Part shown: one piece after another, positions 1 to 12,315 of the stretch
Position numbering within the stretch: the first letter of the stretch is position 1
Layout of the letters: every line of letters begins with the position of its first letter
DNA from: Knoxdaviesia capensis
Taxonomy: Eukaryota; Ascomycota; Sordariomycetes; Microascales; Gondwanamycetaceae
DNA length: 64,000 bases
Assembly: GCA_001510575.1 (NCBI GenBank)
Contig: LNGK01000008.1
Coordinates: 4,722,981 to 4,786,980, forward strand
Direction of reading: 5' to 3'
The notes under the pieces: model-generated
The model's input: the letters and a program-made list of their open reading frames with translations, nothing else
Database searches by the model: none
What the model was told of the DNA's origin: nothing
Program-made: the position numbers and the translations under genes

Positions 1-1798
1 TTCTTCGAGGCATTTGCAGAGGAGCGCAGCTCGAATAGCCTCAAGACCTACATTATGGCCTGTGACCGGCTCATTTCCACCGAAGCTGACCGGTGCCAAC
101 GGTTTAACTTCAGCACTACAACCAAGTCTCGTCTCCTCAGCAGTGCCCACACCATTCTGATCTTCAACTACTCGGATAAGCTAACGGACACTGAGAGCAT
201 ATCGAAGCTATTGCAAGACAACGATACCCCGACGCTTGAGACACTGTACCGTCTCTTGAAACTGGCTGGTATCCAGCGCAACCTCAAGGAGCCTTGGGCG
301 CAGTATATCCGCGCTACTGGCTCGGAGATTGTGCGGGACAAGGACCGCGCAGAGGAGATGGTAACCCGGCTACTGGAGCTGCGCCATACCCTGGACGTGC
401 TGATCCGTGACGCGTTTGTGCGTGACGAAGACTTCCTTTGGGCGCTGCGCGAGGCATTTGGTGACTTCATGAACGACCTGCGCATTATGAAGCAATGGCC
501 GACTGGAACTGCCAAGGTCGGTGAGATGATTGCCAAGTACGTCGACGCGTTGCTGCGTACCGGAGTCAAAGCTGTCCCGAAGACACTGCAATCCGACTTG
601 CGCGACCGCATCGATGCCGAGCGCACCGGTCAATCGAACACTGCCGACGACGACGCCGAGCTGGACCGCCAGCTGGACCAGGCGCTCGAGCTCTTCCGCT
701 TCATCCAGGGCAAAGATGCCTTCGAGGCCTTCTACAAGCGTGATCTCGCCCGCCGCCTCCTCATGGACCGCAGCGCCAGCCAGGATGCCGAGCGTAGCAT
801 GCTGACAAAACTGCGCGGCGAATGCGGCGCCAACTTCACCCACAACCTTGAGCAGATGTTCAAAGACAAGGCGCTGTCGCGTGACGAGATGGAAGGCTTC
901 CGCGCATGGCTGAACAACGATGCCCCGGTTGACGGCCGGGCACGCGGGCCGATCGGCGGACCCAAGATAGACTTGCAGGTGATGGTTCTGTCAGCGGCAG
1001 CGTGGCCGACGTACCCCGACGTGAACGTCATCATGGACGAGCGACTAGCCGAGCACCTCGATAGCTTCGACCGCTTCTACAAGGGCAAGCACACCGGCCG
1101 CGCGCTTACGTGGAAGCCGGCCCTGGCGCACTGCGTGGTCAAAGCCACCTTTAACAAGGGCCCTAAAGAACTCCTTCTCAGTCTGTTCCAAGCCCTCGTG
1201 CTTCTCCTCTTCGACCGCCCCGAAGCCACCGCTCGCTCTTCCTCCACCACGGACGGCGTTACGCCCCTCACCTACGCGCAAATCTCGCAGTGGACCGGCC
1301 TCAGCGGCGGCGAGCTGGACCGGACCCTGCAGTCACTGGCATGCGGCAAAGTGCGCGTGCTCCTCAAGCACCCGCGCGGCCGCGAAGTGGCCACCACCGA
1401 CACCTTTACGGTCAACCGCGCTCTGACCGACCCGAAGTACCGCATCAAGATCAACCAGATCCAGTTGCGCGAGACCCGCGAGGAGAACAGCGCCACGCAC
1501 GAGCGCATTGCGCAGGACCGCCGGCTGGAGACGCAGGCTGCGATAGTGCGGATTATGAAGAGCCGCAAGACACTGTCGCATGCACTGTTGGTGGCCGAGG
1601 TCATCAATATGACCAAGAGCCGTGGTGCGGTTGATGCCGGCGAGATTAAGAAAGAGATTGAAAGGTATGTCAGTCTGTGCTTGTCTCGACTCCCACTCTG
1701 CGTTGTCCCGTTTACTGACTGTTACTTCCCATATATCTAGCCTTATCGACAAGGACTACCTCGAGCGTGAAGGCACTTCGTACACCTATATCTCTTGA
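1..1798 (+). CDS. culD: Cullin 4-type scaffold of a CRL4 ubiquitin ligase (5' partial)
   Basis: C-terminal 573 residues of a cullin; the N-terminal half lies before the window. Two exons are visible: 1..1664 and 1741..1798, joined over a 76-bp GTATGT...TAG intron that splits a Ser codon. The sequence holds cullin-homology blocks (GKDAFEAFYKRDLARRLL, then ERSMLTKLRGECGANFT), which bind the RING protein Rbx1. At the C terminus is the neddylation motif IVRIMKSRK, whose modified Lys should be the AAG at 1558-1560. It is followed by the winged-helix tail ending SLIDKDYLERE...YTYIS. The wording of the blocks (EAFYKRDLA, ECGANFT, EQMFKDK) is closer to CUL4 than to CUL1 or CUL3, so the protein probably scaffolds a DDB1-type ligase. 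Assignment to CUL4 is by recalled family similarity; membership in the cullins is certain. Confidence 0.93.
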
Positions 1799-2135
1799 TC
1801 ATCTCGGCCTTCAAGTAGCTTCAAACGACAGACACATGAACATGTAAATGAATGTTGGTTGCTGTTGGGGAAATCCATATCTCTGTTATGCAATGCAATG
1901 CCTATGCTATTTCGATTCTACCATTAGTGGATCTGACTTTGTGTGTTCTTCACGTGTGAGCATAGTAGCGTAATGAGTGACAAGTGATATCAGCAAAAGA
2001 AAAACTTGAATCTATAGTCTGTGTATGTGGTGTGTCTCTGCAACGTGTTCACAACCTATACGAAAACAACGCTCTGCTCAACAGAATCTCGCTTGCACAC
2101 TGCAAAGGAAAAGACAAACGCCCGCTTGCTCACAC
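1799..2135. other. Convergent intergenic spacer
   Basis: A 337-bp spacer between the 3' ends of the cullin and the exchanger. It is AT-richer than the flanking genes and should carry both 3' UTRs. No ORF, repeat or RNA gene was recognised. Confidence 0.6.
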
Positions 2136-3698
2136 TCAGTGTCCCACCTCATGCGGCGGGTTCGGATAATAGAACGCGGCGACAGCAATAGCAATGTATA
2201 CAGTAACACACAACAGGCCCTCGAGATAATTGCTCTTCTGGTCGCGCAGGAAGTTACCGACAGTGACGATAGAGAGAAGCAACATGCCAATGTCAAACAG
2301 CTCAAAGTGCAGATCCATGTGCTTGTTCAGTCCCCACGCCACAATCACGGTGAGCGGGCCGTTTAACAACGCGGTCTGTAGCGTAGCACCGAGCACGTGC
2401 GACAATGCAAAGTTCATCTGGTTGTCCCAGGCTTCATTGATGGCAGTTAGATGCTCGGCGAACTTCTCGACGACAGGGACGAGGATCAGGCCCATGAACG
2501 GGTCGGAGACGCCGTGCTTCTCGACGATGGGGATGATTTCGTTGACCAGGGATATGGCGATGATCGTGACGAGGGCAACGGACCTGGCGGAGAGCACATA
2601 GAGGTTAGTATCTGGAGCACAGATTTCGGGAGAAGAAATATACGTACACGGCGAGAGCAACAATCGCCTCTGTCATCGTCAGCTTCGGCTTATATTGGTC
2701 CTTCTTGCGGTCGTCGTTGCGCCACTCGTCGTACTCAAACATGGCATCGTAGATTCCGTGATGGGTGTGCGCCTGGAACCATACATATGCCAGGTACGCC
2801 ACAATCAGCAGCACGGCAACCAGCCGCGAGATGTCCAGCACTTTGGACTGGACTTCATCGTCCGAGAGTCGTGCTGAGACCGAGCTGTAGAAAAGCGTGG
2901 GAATGGCCAGGGCCACGCCTCTGTAGAAGGTAAAAGACACCCCAATCATCAGTATCAGTGCACGCCGGTTTCGCATACACTCAAGAGGAAGCAAATGGCT
3001 ACTCACGATGTCAAAAGCAAGCCGCTACCCGCTTCACTAATTGCGTGGCTGAACACCTGCTCATCTCTCCGCAACCCACCGGCGATGAAGCACAAGCCCA
3101 GACACAGCAGCATGGTCGCCAACACCGATCCCAGAATCGCCGCTTGGATGACGATAAACTGATCACTCCGCAACAGCACCATAAACAGCACAATCTCCAC
3201 AATCGACCCGATCGTCACCTCCGTCAGTACACCCAGCACGTGCGGGAACTTGCGCGCCAGCTCCTGGCCCGCGAAGCCAATCAAGTTCGCACACGGCACC
3301 ATCGCGATGTACGCCAGAACAAAAATCAGTAGGTGGCGGTCCGGCAAGCTGTAGCGCACCGCAATCGCGGCCGGCACCACCGGCCACAGCAGGTTGCATA
3401 GCTGCGATGCGGCGCTGGTAGACTGCCATGTGATCCGCAGGAACTGCACCGGGTGGAACCCGCGCCGCCCGCTATCTCCTTCCGGCCGGAACCCCCAGAC
3501 CAGGTGCCGCTGGCCGTCGCCCGGCAGGGACGGCGGCCGGCTGGTGATGCCCGCCCCCGCGCCACCAGGCTTCTCGGCCGTGCTGGGCGACCGGCTGACC
3601 GGCAGGATCGGGGCTCCGAGAATCGGCGGGTCTTCGAGTCCCGGTCTGCGGTATCGCAGCTGTTCAATGTCGTCGTCGGGCTGGAGAGCCGTTGCCAT
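2136..3698 (-). CDS. CaCA-family vacuolar-type cation/H+ exchanger
   Basis: Predicted 470-residue membrane protein in three exons: 3698..3007, 2920..2648 and 2583..2136 (introns 86 and 64 bp). A Pro/Gly-rich cytosolic N terminus of about 80 residues precedes about eleven hydrophobic segments in two alpha-repeat halves. The first repeat reads GSIVEIVLF followed by QAAILGSVLATMLLCLGLCF. The second reads VPVVEKFAEHL with HVLGATLQTALL. The C terminus carries the fungal signature VGNFLRDQKSNYLEG. The family swaps Ca2+ (or other cations) against H+ at the vacuole. The metal-site motif of classical Vcx1, GNxxE, is altered in both halves (GSxVE and EKxxEH), so the substrate may not be Ca2+. The chosen ATG begins MATALQPDDD; the frame stays open upstream to an ATG at 4052, but that extension is non-family-like. 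Confidence 0.9.
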
Positions 3699-4661
3699 TA
3701 TTGGCTGCGAAGTGAGGGGACAATAAAGGCTGGGAGGCTGTTCAGAGAGGGATGTGTTGAAATGGGTTACACCCCAAGCTAGTGGCCCGGCCAGATTCCC
3801 AAGAGTCAACTTTTGATCGCTGAACCAGCACACCCACAAGAACAGTGTCGAGATGAAGAATATGGACAGAAGGAGAAATTCACAAAAAAGAAGGGGAAAA
3901 AGGCTCTGTTCACCCAGTAAAAAACAGAAAAGAGATCGAGATACCCCCCAGTCCCTTACTGCTAAGCACCAATAAAAGCTGCAGCATGGATGAGGAAGCT
4001 TTTCTAAAAAAAAAATATAAGATAAATCGGAATCCTGGGACTGGACTGCCAAAACCGAAAATGATAATCAAACTGACGAAGTTGGGTAGTATCGCAATCC
4101 GAGCTTAAACGGACGAAACTGGGATAGGTGAAATCCAGACGACAATTCAGACTCAACCTCCAGTTTGACAACATGACACTGAGCCTCAAACTTTATAAAT
4201 ACGGACTGAAGCGGAAACTACCGCGCTTCTTCCCTTTGGCTAGAAGCTTTCTAGAAGTTCAACCATGTGCGGGATTTCGCCGTTTTATATATCTGTCGGC
4301 GATCTGTTTTCTCTAACAGATGACAGTCAACGTCTTCGAAAAGATATAAAGAAAAGAGGAGGAGGCCTCACGTGAGAGATCATTCATCGCGATTCATGAC
4401 TTTCCCAATGAAACAGGGATCCAGCTGCGCCGTGTCTGCCCCATGATTCTGAACCGTTCAACTGGTTGAGTGAGTGAGTGTGAAGCAAGCGCATGAACTC
4501 CGTCAGAGGGTCCCCAATGTCTCACCTTTATCTCTGGTCCGGGTAAAGTTCAACCAGCAAGGAAACAAAGGAAATAAAACAGAACGCATTGTGATACACG
4601 CGGAAGTCACTTGTTTAATGTGTTCTTCTAAACAAACACACACACCCCCCCACCCCCCCCC
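3699..4661. other. Intergenic region upstream of the exchanger, up to the gap
   Basis: Promoter and leader of the minus-strand exchanger plus unannotated DNA. No credible ORF was found on either strand. In particular it holds nothing resembling the missing C-terminal part of the neighbouring helicase. It ends in CA and C runs (from about 4635) just before the N run. Confidence 0.55.
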
Positions 4662-4722
4662 NNNNNNNNNNNNNNNNNNNNNNNNNNNNNNNNNNNNNNN
4701 NNNNNNNNNNNNNNNNNNNNNN
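4662..4722. other. Assembly gap (61 N)
   Basis: A run of 61 N bounded by low-complexity sequence: a C-rich tract on the left, and an A run followed by purine-rich repeats on the right. The helicase frame ends only about 120 bp to the right, so the gap probably hides part of that gene and its stated length may be arbitrary. Confidence 0.97.
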
Positions 4723-4729
4723 AAAAAAA

Positions 4730-4812
4730 AAAAGGAAAAGGAAAAGAGGAATAAGAAGGAATAAGAAGGAATAAGAAGGAATAAGAATAAGAAGGAATAA
4801 GAAGAAGAACTA
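4730..4812. repeat. Purine-rich minisatellite (GGAATAAGAA unit)
   Basis: GGAAAAGGAAAAG followed by several tandem copies of the decamer GGAATAAGAA, some shortened to AATAAG. It sits between the assembly gap and the 3' end of the helicase frame, and could lie in an intron of that gene. Confidence 0.85.
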
Positions 4813-4843
4813 GAAGCTAGCTACTCTCTCACTCGATCAGCCG

Positions 4844-7490
4844 CTACGTCACCTTCACGAATTCCACCCGTGCAACCCGCTCCCGCGGCTGATAGTCCTT
4901 GACCACGTACACACGGCCCTGGTGCAGGAACAACGCCCCCTTATATAGCGAGAACGTCGCCCGCCAGACTTCCAGCTCCTCCAGCACAATGTACCGGCCG
5001 TTGGTCATGTCCACAACTGCGACCGTATCGCTAACAGCGTCGCGGATGGCCACCCGGCTGGCGGGGTACGGCCTGAAAGCGTCCCGACAGTGATACAGTC
5101 CATCGTCGTCCGCCATCAGGAGCCGCTCACACTGGCGCGGGAGGTCCGCTGCCCCACACAGGAACTCGGCGTCTGCCACCGGGTCGATCGCCATCTCGTA
5201 CGCCGCGCACTGTAGATGACCGTCCACCAACTCAGGATCACCCATGTCGACCGTGACTTCGCAGTTCGGCTTGGAAAACAGCTCATCCGGGTGGTGCATG
5301 AAGAACTGATCGGCCTCAGCCAGGTCGCCAACAAGAATCGACAGCGCATCACGATGGCGTCGGCCTGCCCGCCCGCTCTGCTGTCGGAGATTCGAGATGG
5401 TGTGCGGGAACCCCCACGTCATTACGCAGTCCAGTGAGCCAATGTCGACGCCCAGCTCGAGCGCTGAGGTCGCGATGATCCCGAGTAATCGCCCGTTAAA
5501 CATCTCTGATTCGATCTGCCGCCGGTCTTGCGGTGTGTATCCACCACGGTACGACATCACGCACTTCTCGCACTCAGCCCGGCCTCTCCCTCGAAGTTCC
5601 GCTCGCACGGCGTTCAGTAACCGCTCGCATTGTTGCCGCATATGACAGAATGCTATCATGCGCACGCCACGCAGAATAAGTTCACAGAAGAGTCGGGCGC
5701 ATTCAAACAATGCTATGTCGATTGGCGGGCTAGACAGGTCACTCTTTCCGTGAATTGCATTCCAACACAGAAATTCTTTCCGGCCTGTGGAGGTTGGACA
5801 TGTTAGAGCCCAAACATAAGCAAGGTGTGGTACTGTCACAGCCTAGGGTTCGCCCGGGTTGTTGATTTCACTTACCACATGGTGAGCCATCAAAGTCAAT
5901 CAGCCTGACATTTTCAATGCCAAAGATCTTTCGGAAGTGCTCTTCAGGGTTTGCAACCGTGGCCGAGCACGAGATAAACTGCACGTCCCGGTTTCCCTGG
6001 GCTGCACAGAGCCTCTTCAGCCTCCGCATGATGAAGCCCACATTGGTTCCCAGCCTCATGTTGTAGTAATGAAGTTCGTCGACCACCACATACCGCAAGT
6101 TCTTCAGAACATGCTTCCACCGCTCATGCTGCGGGAGTATCGTCAAGTGCAGGATATCCGGATTCGTAAAGAAGATCCGCGCGTTCTCGCGGATATCATC
6201 CCGTAACCGCATCTCCGTGTCGCCGTCAAACGTCTCGACCAGCACATTCTCAAGCCCCGGCATGTAGGCCAGTAGCTCCTTGAGACTCCGTCGCTGGTCC
6301 TGTGCCAGCGCCTTGGTTGGGAAGATGTAGAATGCGCGTGTCTCACAGTTCGTCTCTAAAGCATGCAGCACCGGCAGTTGGTAGATAAGTGACTTTCCGG
6401 AGTTCGTTGAAGTTGACACCACAATGTGCTGGCCGGACATTAGCGCGTTAATGGCGGTCGCCTGGTGTGAGTAGAATTGCGTGATGCCTTTTGCATTGTA
6501 GAATGCATTAACCAGGTCCTGGCTAAGCAGGAACTCGAGGTCATCGTACGACGCTTCCTGCGCGTTGAACACGCGGTGACCGTTACGCACGATTTGGCCA
6601 GAGTACCATGAGCTGCCCTTGATCTCGCCGATTATCTCACTGATCGTTTTGCGGTCCTTAGGGATCGTCTTAGGAATGGTTTTATCTGGCGATGGAGGAG
6701 GGTATCCCGATGAAATCTTGGGTAACTTCGGCATGTGGTCCTTGATTCGGCCTCGGAACACGAGATCGGGGTCAAGTCCGTCCGCCACGCACTGGTTGAT
6801 AAATTCGTTGAGGTTGTTCTGGAACAATAAGTTTCGGCGCTGGATAACTTTCGCCATTTGATTGTGATCGGTGGTTGGTATTGTATACTGTTCTTTGAGG
6901 ATCCGCGTTGGTCGTTCGGGCTCGCTCTCAGGATCTTCCGATAGAGACTCGGGCGTTTCATCCACAAACTCAAAATAGAGCACATCCGAGGATTGAGCCT
7001 CGTCATCTTCTGAAATCTGCTCGCCAATTGCATCGGGGTTCTCCGAGAGGACCTGAGGCCGTAGCCACAGCTCGCCACCTTTCGGCTTGAACGCCATCTC
7101 GTTCTCAAGCTGCCTAGTCAGTGTGGTCTGAAGAGACCCTTCATCGACAAAGGCAAACTTCATTCCTTCGGGCCGCACAGCCACAACAGCCGCAACATCT
7201 TCGATCTCCAACGCCCGGCCTAGCTGTTTCTCCACAGCTGACTTGATGATATCGTACGTGGTGGCAAGGTGGCGCCGCGTGCAACAGAATGTGAACACAA
7301 CGTTCAGGGCTTTGTGAGTCTTTTCCAGCGATTGGAAGTATGGTGTCCACGGAATTTCACATGATGTAGGTTGCTCCTTGATCAATGCCGACTTGGTCTT
7401 CTTCGCCTTAGATGTAGTATCGGCGCCCAGCTTGCTTCCCCCTTGACTCCCGGTTGCCGGTCGTTTCCGTTTCTTCTCACTGTCGGACAT
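4844..7490 (-). CDS. hrq1: HRQ1/RecQ4-like ATP-dependent DNA helicase, 3' end apparently missing
   Basis: Two exons, 7490..5876 and 5784..4844, over a 91-bp GTAAGT...CACAG intron; 851 codons as read. The N terminus is basic and nuclear-like (SEKKRKRPATG). The helicase core shows motif I TNSGKSLIYQLP, motif II VVVDELHYYN, motif III SCSATVANPEEHF, motif V TSALELGVDIG and motif VI QQSGRAGRR. This order and wording match Hrq1, a 3'-5' helicase in interstrand-crosslink repair and telomere maintenance. Yeast Hrq1 runs to about 1077 residues and ends in a Cys-containing DUF1998/MZB domain. This frame stops at EFVKVT, just where that domain should start, next to the assembly gap. The true gene probably splices onward into missing sequence. 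An in-frame ATG at 7517 would add nine residues. Confidence 0.88.
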
Positions 7491-8402
7491 TGGATACTGA
7501 AGAAAATAGTAGTCCAATAGACATGACTCAAATCCTCAGGTAATGGCTCCAGGCCAGCGGCATATTTTGACGTTCTTGATAGTTGATAGAAAATGGACCT
7601 ACAAACGCGGATGACTATGATTGTGGTTCCGCCATTAGATTGCGGCAAACACGATATAAACGCCATGTCATGTGAACCGGGTCACGTGGGTAGGTCTCAA
7701 AATTTAGTGCTTTTTCTCATCAGAGTGGATTCACACCTTTGTAAACAGAACACCTTTGACGAACAACTTCATTTCCTCCCCTCCTCCCACCTTAAAGCAA
7801 ATCTCTTCTTCCTTTTTCTTCTCTCCACCACAACGAAGACTTGGCTTAACAACCTGGCTAAGCTTGTTACACACATATTTTCTTTTCCTTCAGCTCTGGA
7901 CGTCTTCTTTTGCTTGTCCTTCCTTCATTACACTCCTCTAGTCCCACCATAACCTCGTCTTTGTTTGCCTAGTAGTCCAAACAGAGAGGTCGGCCCAGAC
8001 CCAGACCACCCTCCCCCACGTTGACGATCCTCCCGTTCCACACCCTCACCCTCGACCTACTCCGACTACTCCACTCCTCTCCCGGGGGCTCTAGTCCGTC
8101 TTCTAGAATCCGCCGCCTCTCCTATCTCTTTCGCCGCTGCCGGTTCCCCCCCTCCGACCGAACACCCCGAGACAACACTGGATTTGTCCTCTATTTCTCC
8201 ATCGAGCAAGCCGGCCAGGCGTGATCTGGCCACTGACCTGCTTGCTATTCCCATATTTACCGATGTCCATTACCTGCATCATCCGCATTCACATTATCAA
8301 ACCCGGCATCCATACTTGATGCCCCCGCGGTCTCGCCTTCGTCGTTGACCCCATACCCCCCTTCACCCCTAGTTTGTGGTCGTTTTCTCTTCCAAATGTG
8401 CC
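7491..8402. other. Divergent promoter region of HRQ1 and UPF2
   Basis: A 0.9-kb spacer between divergent start codons. From about 7780 the plus strand is strongly pyrimidine-rich, typical of a fungal 5' leader running into UPF2. A CCAAT lies near 7513, close to the HRQ1 start. No coding ORF was recognised. Confidence 0.55.
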
Positions 8403-11400
8403 ATGGACCGCACCCGACGAAGTAAGCAAGACCTGCAGTGCGGTTGTTTAATGTCTGAAGTCGTCCCAGTGATCGTCATCTAACCCGTTGTTGCAGGAGA
8501 ATTACGCCTTTTAAATAGCAGGGCCTGGAACGGCGAACAAGGTATCTACTTGATGTTGTCCCTGACCATTACTCCCCTCCTAGTATTCTAACTCGGCCGC
8601 CTCTGGATCATAGATGTCTTCCAAGTCGGCACAAGTCTCGACTCTTCTCTGAAGAAGAACACTGCGTTCATTAAGCGTCTACGAACCGCCATTTCCCCCG
8701 CGACCTTGGCCACCTTTCTGCAGGAGATCAAGACCCTGAGCCTCCACAAATACTTAGGCGAAATTGTCTCGGCCTGCTACGAGGGACTCTGCAAGTTGAA
8801 GAGTCCCGGCGACATCGAAGCCGGCGTCGAAATTGTCAGCGCCCTCCATCAACGATTCGGCCCCGCTGAGTTCACCGAGTTCCTGGGATGGCTCCTCGGG
8901 AAGGGCATGGTCTCCCCAGACAAGAGTCTGTTGAAAACATACACACAAGAACAGCGCGAGAGACTCGAAAAAGAACGTCTACCTCGCCAACGCGTTCTCC
9001 TTCGTGTAATCACCGAGCTATGGCTAGTCGATGTCCTGCGCACTCTCGATCAAGTTTCTCGTCCTGAAGATATCACCGCGAAGCCCGCTCCCGGAAAGAC
9101 AACGGATGCCAAGGCCAAGACTGGCTCGGCGAATCGCCCCGGTGGCGCTGAGCCGTTCCCCCTGGAAGTTCTGAAAGATCTTCTCAATCATGACCGCGAT
9201 CATGTGAATCTCCCACTTCTAGTGATCTTCGTGAAAGCCTTCAGTTGGGATATTCTCGGTGTCAAGCAATCTGCCAGCGAGAGTCGAAAGGCCATTGACG
9301 AGGACGGAGCCGCCACCACCGCTACTACAACATTTGCTACCAGTGATAGCCCAGGTGCAGGGGAACCTCTATCATCTCCGGAATCTGAAGAGCGACTGCA
9401 GTCCGCCTCGACCACTTCCACTGAGCTTCAACCCCTTGCTCCGCCTGAACTTCAAGAAAAGTTCCGATCGATTCTCCTCAAGTATTTCGAAGACATCAAG
9501 CGCCATCTAATTCGAGACCAAAAGGCCATCCGGGAGCAGCATCGTAAGAACGCCGAGTCTTATGTCAAGGCTGGAGAAGTGTTTGAAGATCGCCAAGCCA
9601 ATTATGACAAGCAGCTGAAGACCCAGGAACGACTACTCGGAAACGCCCAAGTCCTAGCCGATGTACTCGGTGCTGAACTTCCCGATCTCAAGGACCCCAG
9701 CGAAGGCGCTTCGGCCGGAAACGGCTCCATCGGTCTTCTCAAGGCTGGCGAATACCTCAAAGCCCTCGGAGAAGGCGCCGGGATTTGGAATGACGAAGAC
9801 GAGCGTCGTTTCTACGAAAATCTCATTGACCTCAAAGGCAAGGTGCCTGCCATCCTGCTCGAGGATGGCAAGAAGAAGAAGTCTGACGGAGACGACCAGC
9901 CTTCCAAGCGGGCAGACGGGTCAGACGAGCCCCCTAAGCCAGATGAAAACGACGACCTTTCCACGGCAATTGTCAACAAGTCCATTGGTGCCCAAGTTGA
10001 CGCCATCATTGCCCTTCTTCCAGAAATGTGCACCAAGGATCTCGTGGACGAGACAGCGATGGATTTCTGTTTCCTGAACTCGAAGGCTTCGCGCAATCGG
10101 CTTGTCAAAGCACTGACCGATGTCCCCAAGGGACGGGGTGACTTACTCCCCTTCTGGGCCCGCCTGGTCGCAACGCTCGGCCAATACATGCCGGATGTTC
10201 CCAAAGGTGTTGTTGACTATCTGGATGCCGAATTCCGGAGTCTCCAGCGCCGCAAGGAAAAGGAGTTCCTGGGCCATGTCCGTCTTTCCAACATTCGATA
10301 TCTAGCTGAGCTCACCAAGTTCGGGGTCGTGCCTGAACATGTCGTGTTCCACTGTCTCAAGGTCAGCCTGGACGACTTTTCACGCGTAAACATCGACATC
10401 TTGTGCAACCTTCTTGAAAACTGTGGTCGCTACCTCATTCTTCGGCCTGATTCGTCGCCGATGATGGCGTCGTTCTTAGAGACTCTTCGGCGCAAGAAAT
10501 CTGTGCTGCACCTGAGCACCGACGACCGCATGAAGATCGAGAATGCTATCAACATCGTCGACCCTCCCGAGCGGCCCGCCATCGAGCAGAAAGAGCGCAC
10601 GCCAGTTGAACTGTTCGTGCGTAAGCTCATCTACGGCGACCTGTCCAAGCGCACTTACAGCAAGATCCTTAAGCAGATCCGCAAGCTGCACTGGGAGGAG
10701 CCTGAGGTGGTGGCGCTGCTGCGCAAGATCTTCACGAAGCCTGGGCGGGTGCGTTATAGCAACATTCATCTGTTGGCTATTCTCCTCAGTGCGCTCTATC
10801 GCCACCACCCGAACTTCGTCGTGTCGATCATTTCTTCGTTACTGGAGACCATATTTGCGGGAGTTGAGCAGTATGAGTACCGGTTCTACCAGAAAAGACT
10901 GGCGGAAGTGCGGTATCTCGGTGAGCTCTACAACTACCGCATGATTGAACACCAGGTTATCTTCGATACACTCTACAAGATTATCTTGTTTGGATACGGA
11001 AGTAAGTTTCGGCTGTTTTGCTTCGCCATTTCTGCTTCATGTCTCTTGACTAACTAAATGCTCTCCTTATAGACTCAACTCCGATCCCTGGAAAGTTCAA
11101 CCCCTACGACCCTCCCGATGACTTTTTCCGTATTCGTCTAGTTTCGACCCTGTTAGACACTTGCGGCATGTTTTTCAATAAGGGTGCTGCTGGCAAGAAA
11201 CTTGATAACTTTTTAGTTTTTTTTCAGGTGATTTTCCCCGGCTATATGATATCCATTGTCAGAGCGTGTCATGCTAACGACTCCGTCTCCACTCCCAACA
11301 GTATTACATCTTCACCAAGAGCCAGCTGCCCATTGACGTGGAGTTCCTCGTACAGGACCTGTTCACGCAGACCCGCCCGCAGTGGAAGCTAGCCTTGACC

Positions 11401-12315
11401 CTCGAAGAAGCCGTGCGCGCATTTCAAGCGTCGCTTCTCGAGCAGCAGAAAGAAGCCGGACTCGACACGGCACAGGACCTCGACGCAGATGACCGTAGCG
11501 TGGCGTCTCTCGATGAGGACGATGCCGGGGAGCCTGACCTCCCAGAAGTCGAGGACTCGGGCCCGTCTGATGACGAAGGCGGCGAGCAGCGTGACTCGGA
11601 CGGCGACGACTACAGCCGCGGGTCGGTATCGGATGAGGATGACGACGAGGAAGAGGATGATGTGGTGGTTTCGGCGAACCAGGGCGAAGAAGTTGATCCC
11701 GAGGAGGCAGCTGAGTTTGAGCGCGAGTATGCGAAGATGATGGCCGAGAGCCTCGAGGGCCGCAAGAACGACCGCAAGCCGGTGTTTGACGTGCCCGTCC
11801 CCCTGCGCACACGTCAGAATGCCCCGGTTGTGCCAGCCGTAGCCGCCGTGGCAGCAGACACTGCTAGCACCGCTTCAGCTCCTGCGACTGCTCCGACCTC
11901 TGATGAGCCGGCGCCGCCGGCCGTCGACCCGTCCAAAATGGCATTCTCGCTGCTCACGCGGAAGGGCAATCGCCAACAGGTATGCAAACATCTACCCCTC
12001 GCATCCTTTCTTTCTTTTATAATCTAGCCATATATTAACATTGCTCTCCAGACCCGCACGCTTGAACTCCCCTCAGACTCGACCTTCGCCGCCGCCGTGC
12101 GCTCGCAACGCCAAGCCGAGCGCGAAGAGCAACAGCGCATCAAGAACCTGGTGCTCAACTACGACAATATGCGCGAAGCCGAGGAAGACGAAGACCTGCC
12201 TGAGCGCATGCCAGTGTTCTACAACAACCGCGCTGATCGCCACGGGAATACCAACGGTAACCACAAGGGCCAGCGCGTGCGCCGATTGCAGCTGAGTGAT
12301 GTCGATTGGACTTGA
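8403..12315 (+). CDS. upf2: Nonsense-mediated mRNA decay protein UPF2/NMD2
   Basis: Six exons: 8403..8421, 8497..8541, 8614..11001, 11073..11227, 11302..11979 and 12052..12315; 1182 codons. The two tiny first exons are supported by frame and by the conserved start RRRELRLLNSRAWNGEQ leading into DVFQVGTSLDSSLKKNTAF. Three MIF4G-type helical regions follow, roughly at 30-260, 410-600 and 620-870. Next is a long acidic stretch at about 930-1005, then a C-terminal UPF1-binding-like segment (TRTLELPSDSTFAAAVRSQ) and a basic tail. UPF2 bridges UPF1 and UPF3 on mRNAs with premature stops, in the cytoplasm. All five introns are 71-75 bp. The third splits a codon just after LFGYG. The 3' boundary of exon 4, after a T-run and CAG, is set by frame. 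Confidence 0.95.

Noticed and set aside
3699..4052. N-terminal extension of the exchanger to an upstream in-frame ATG at 4052
   Set aside because: The added residues are hydrophobic and aromatic-rich, unlike the family, and overlap leader-like AT-rich DNA.
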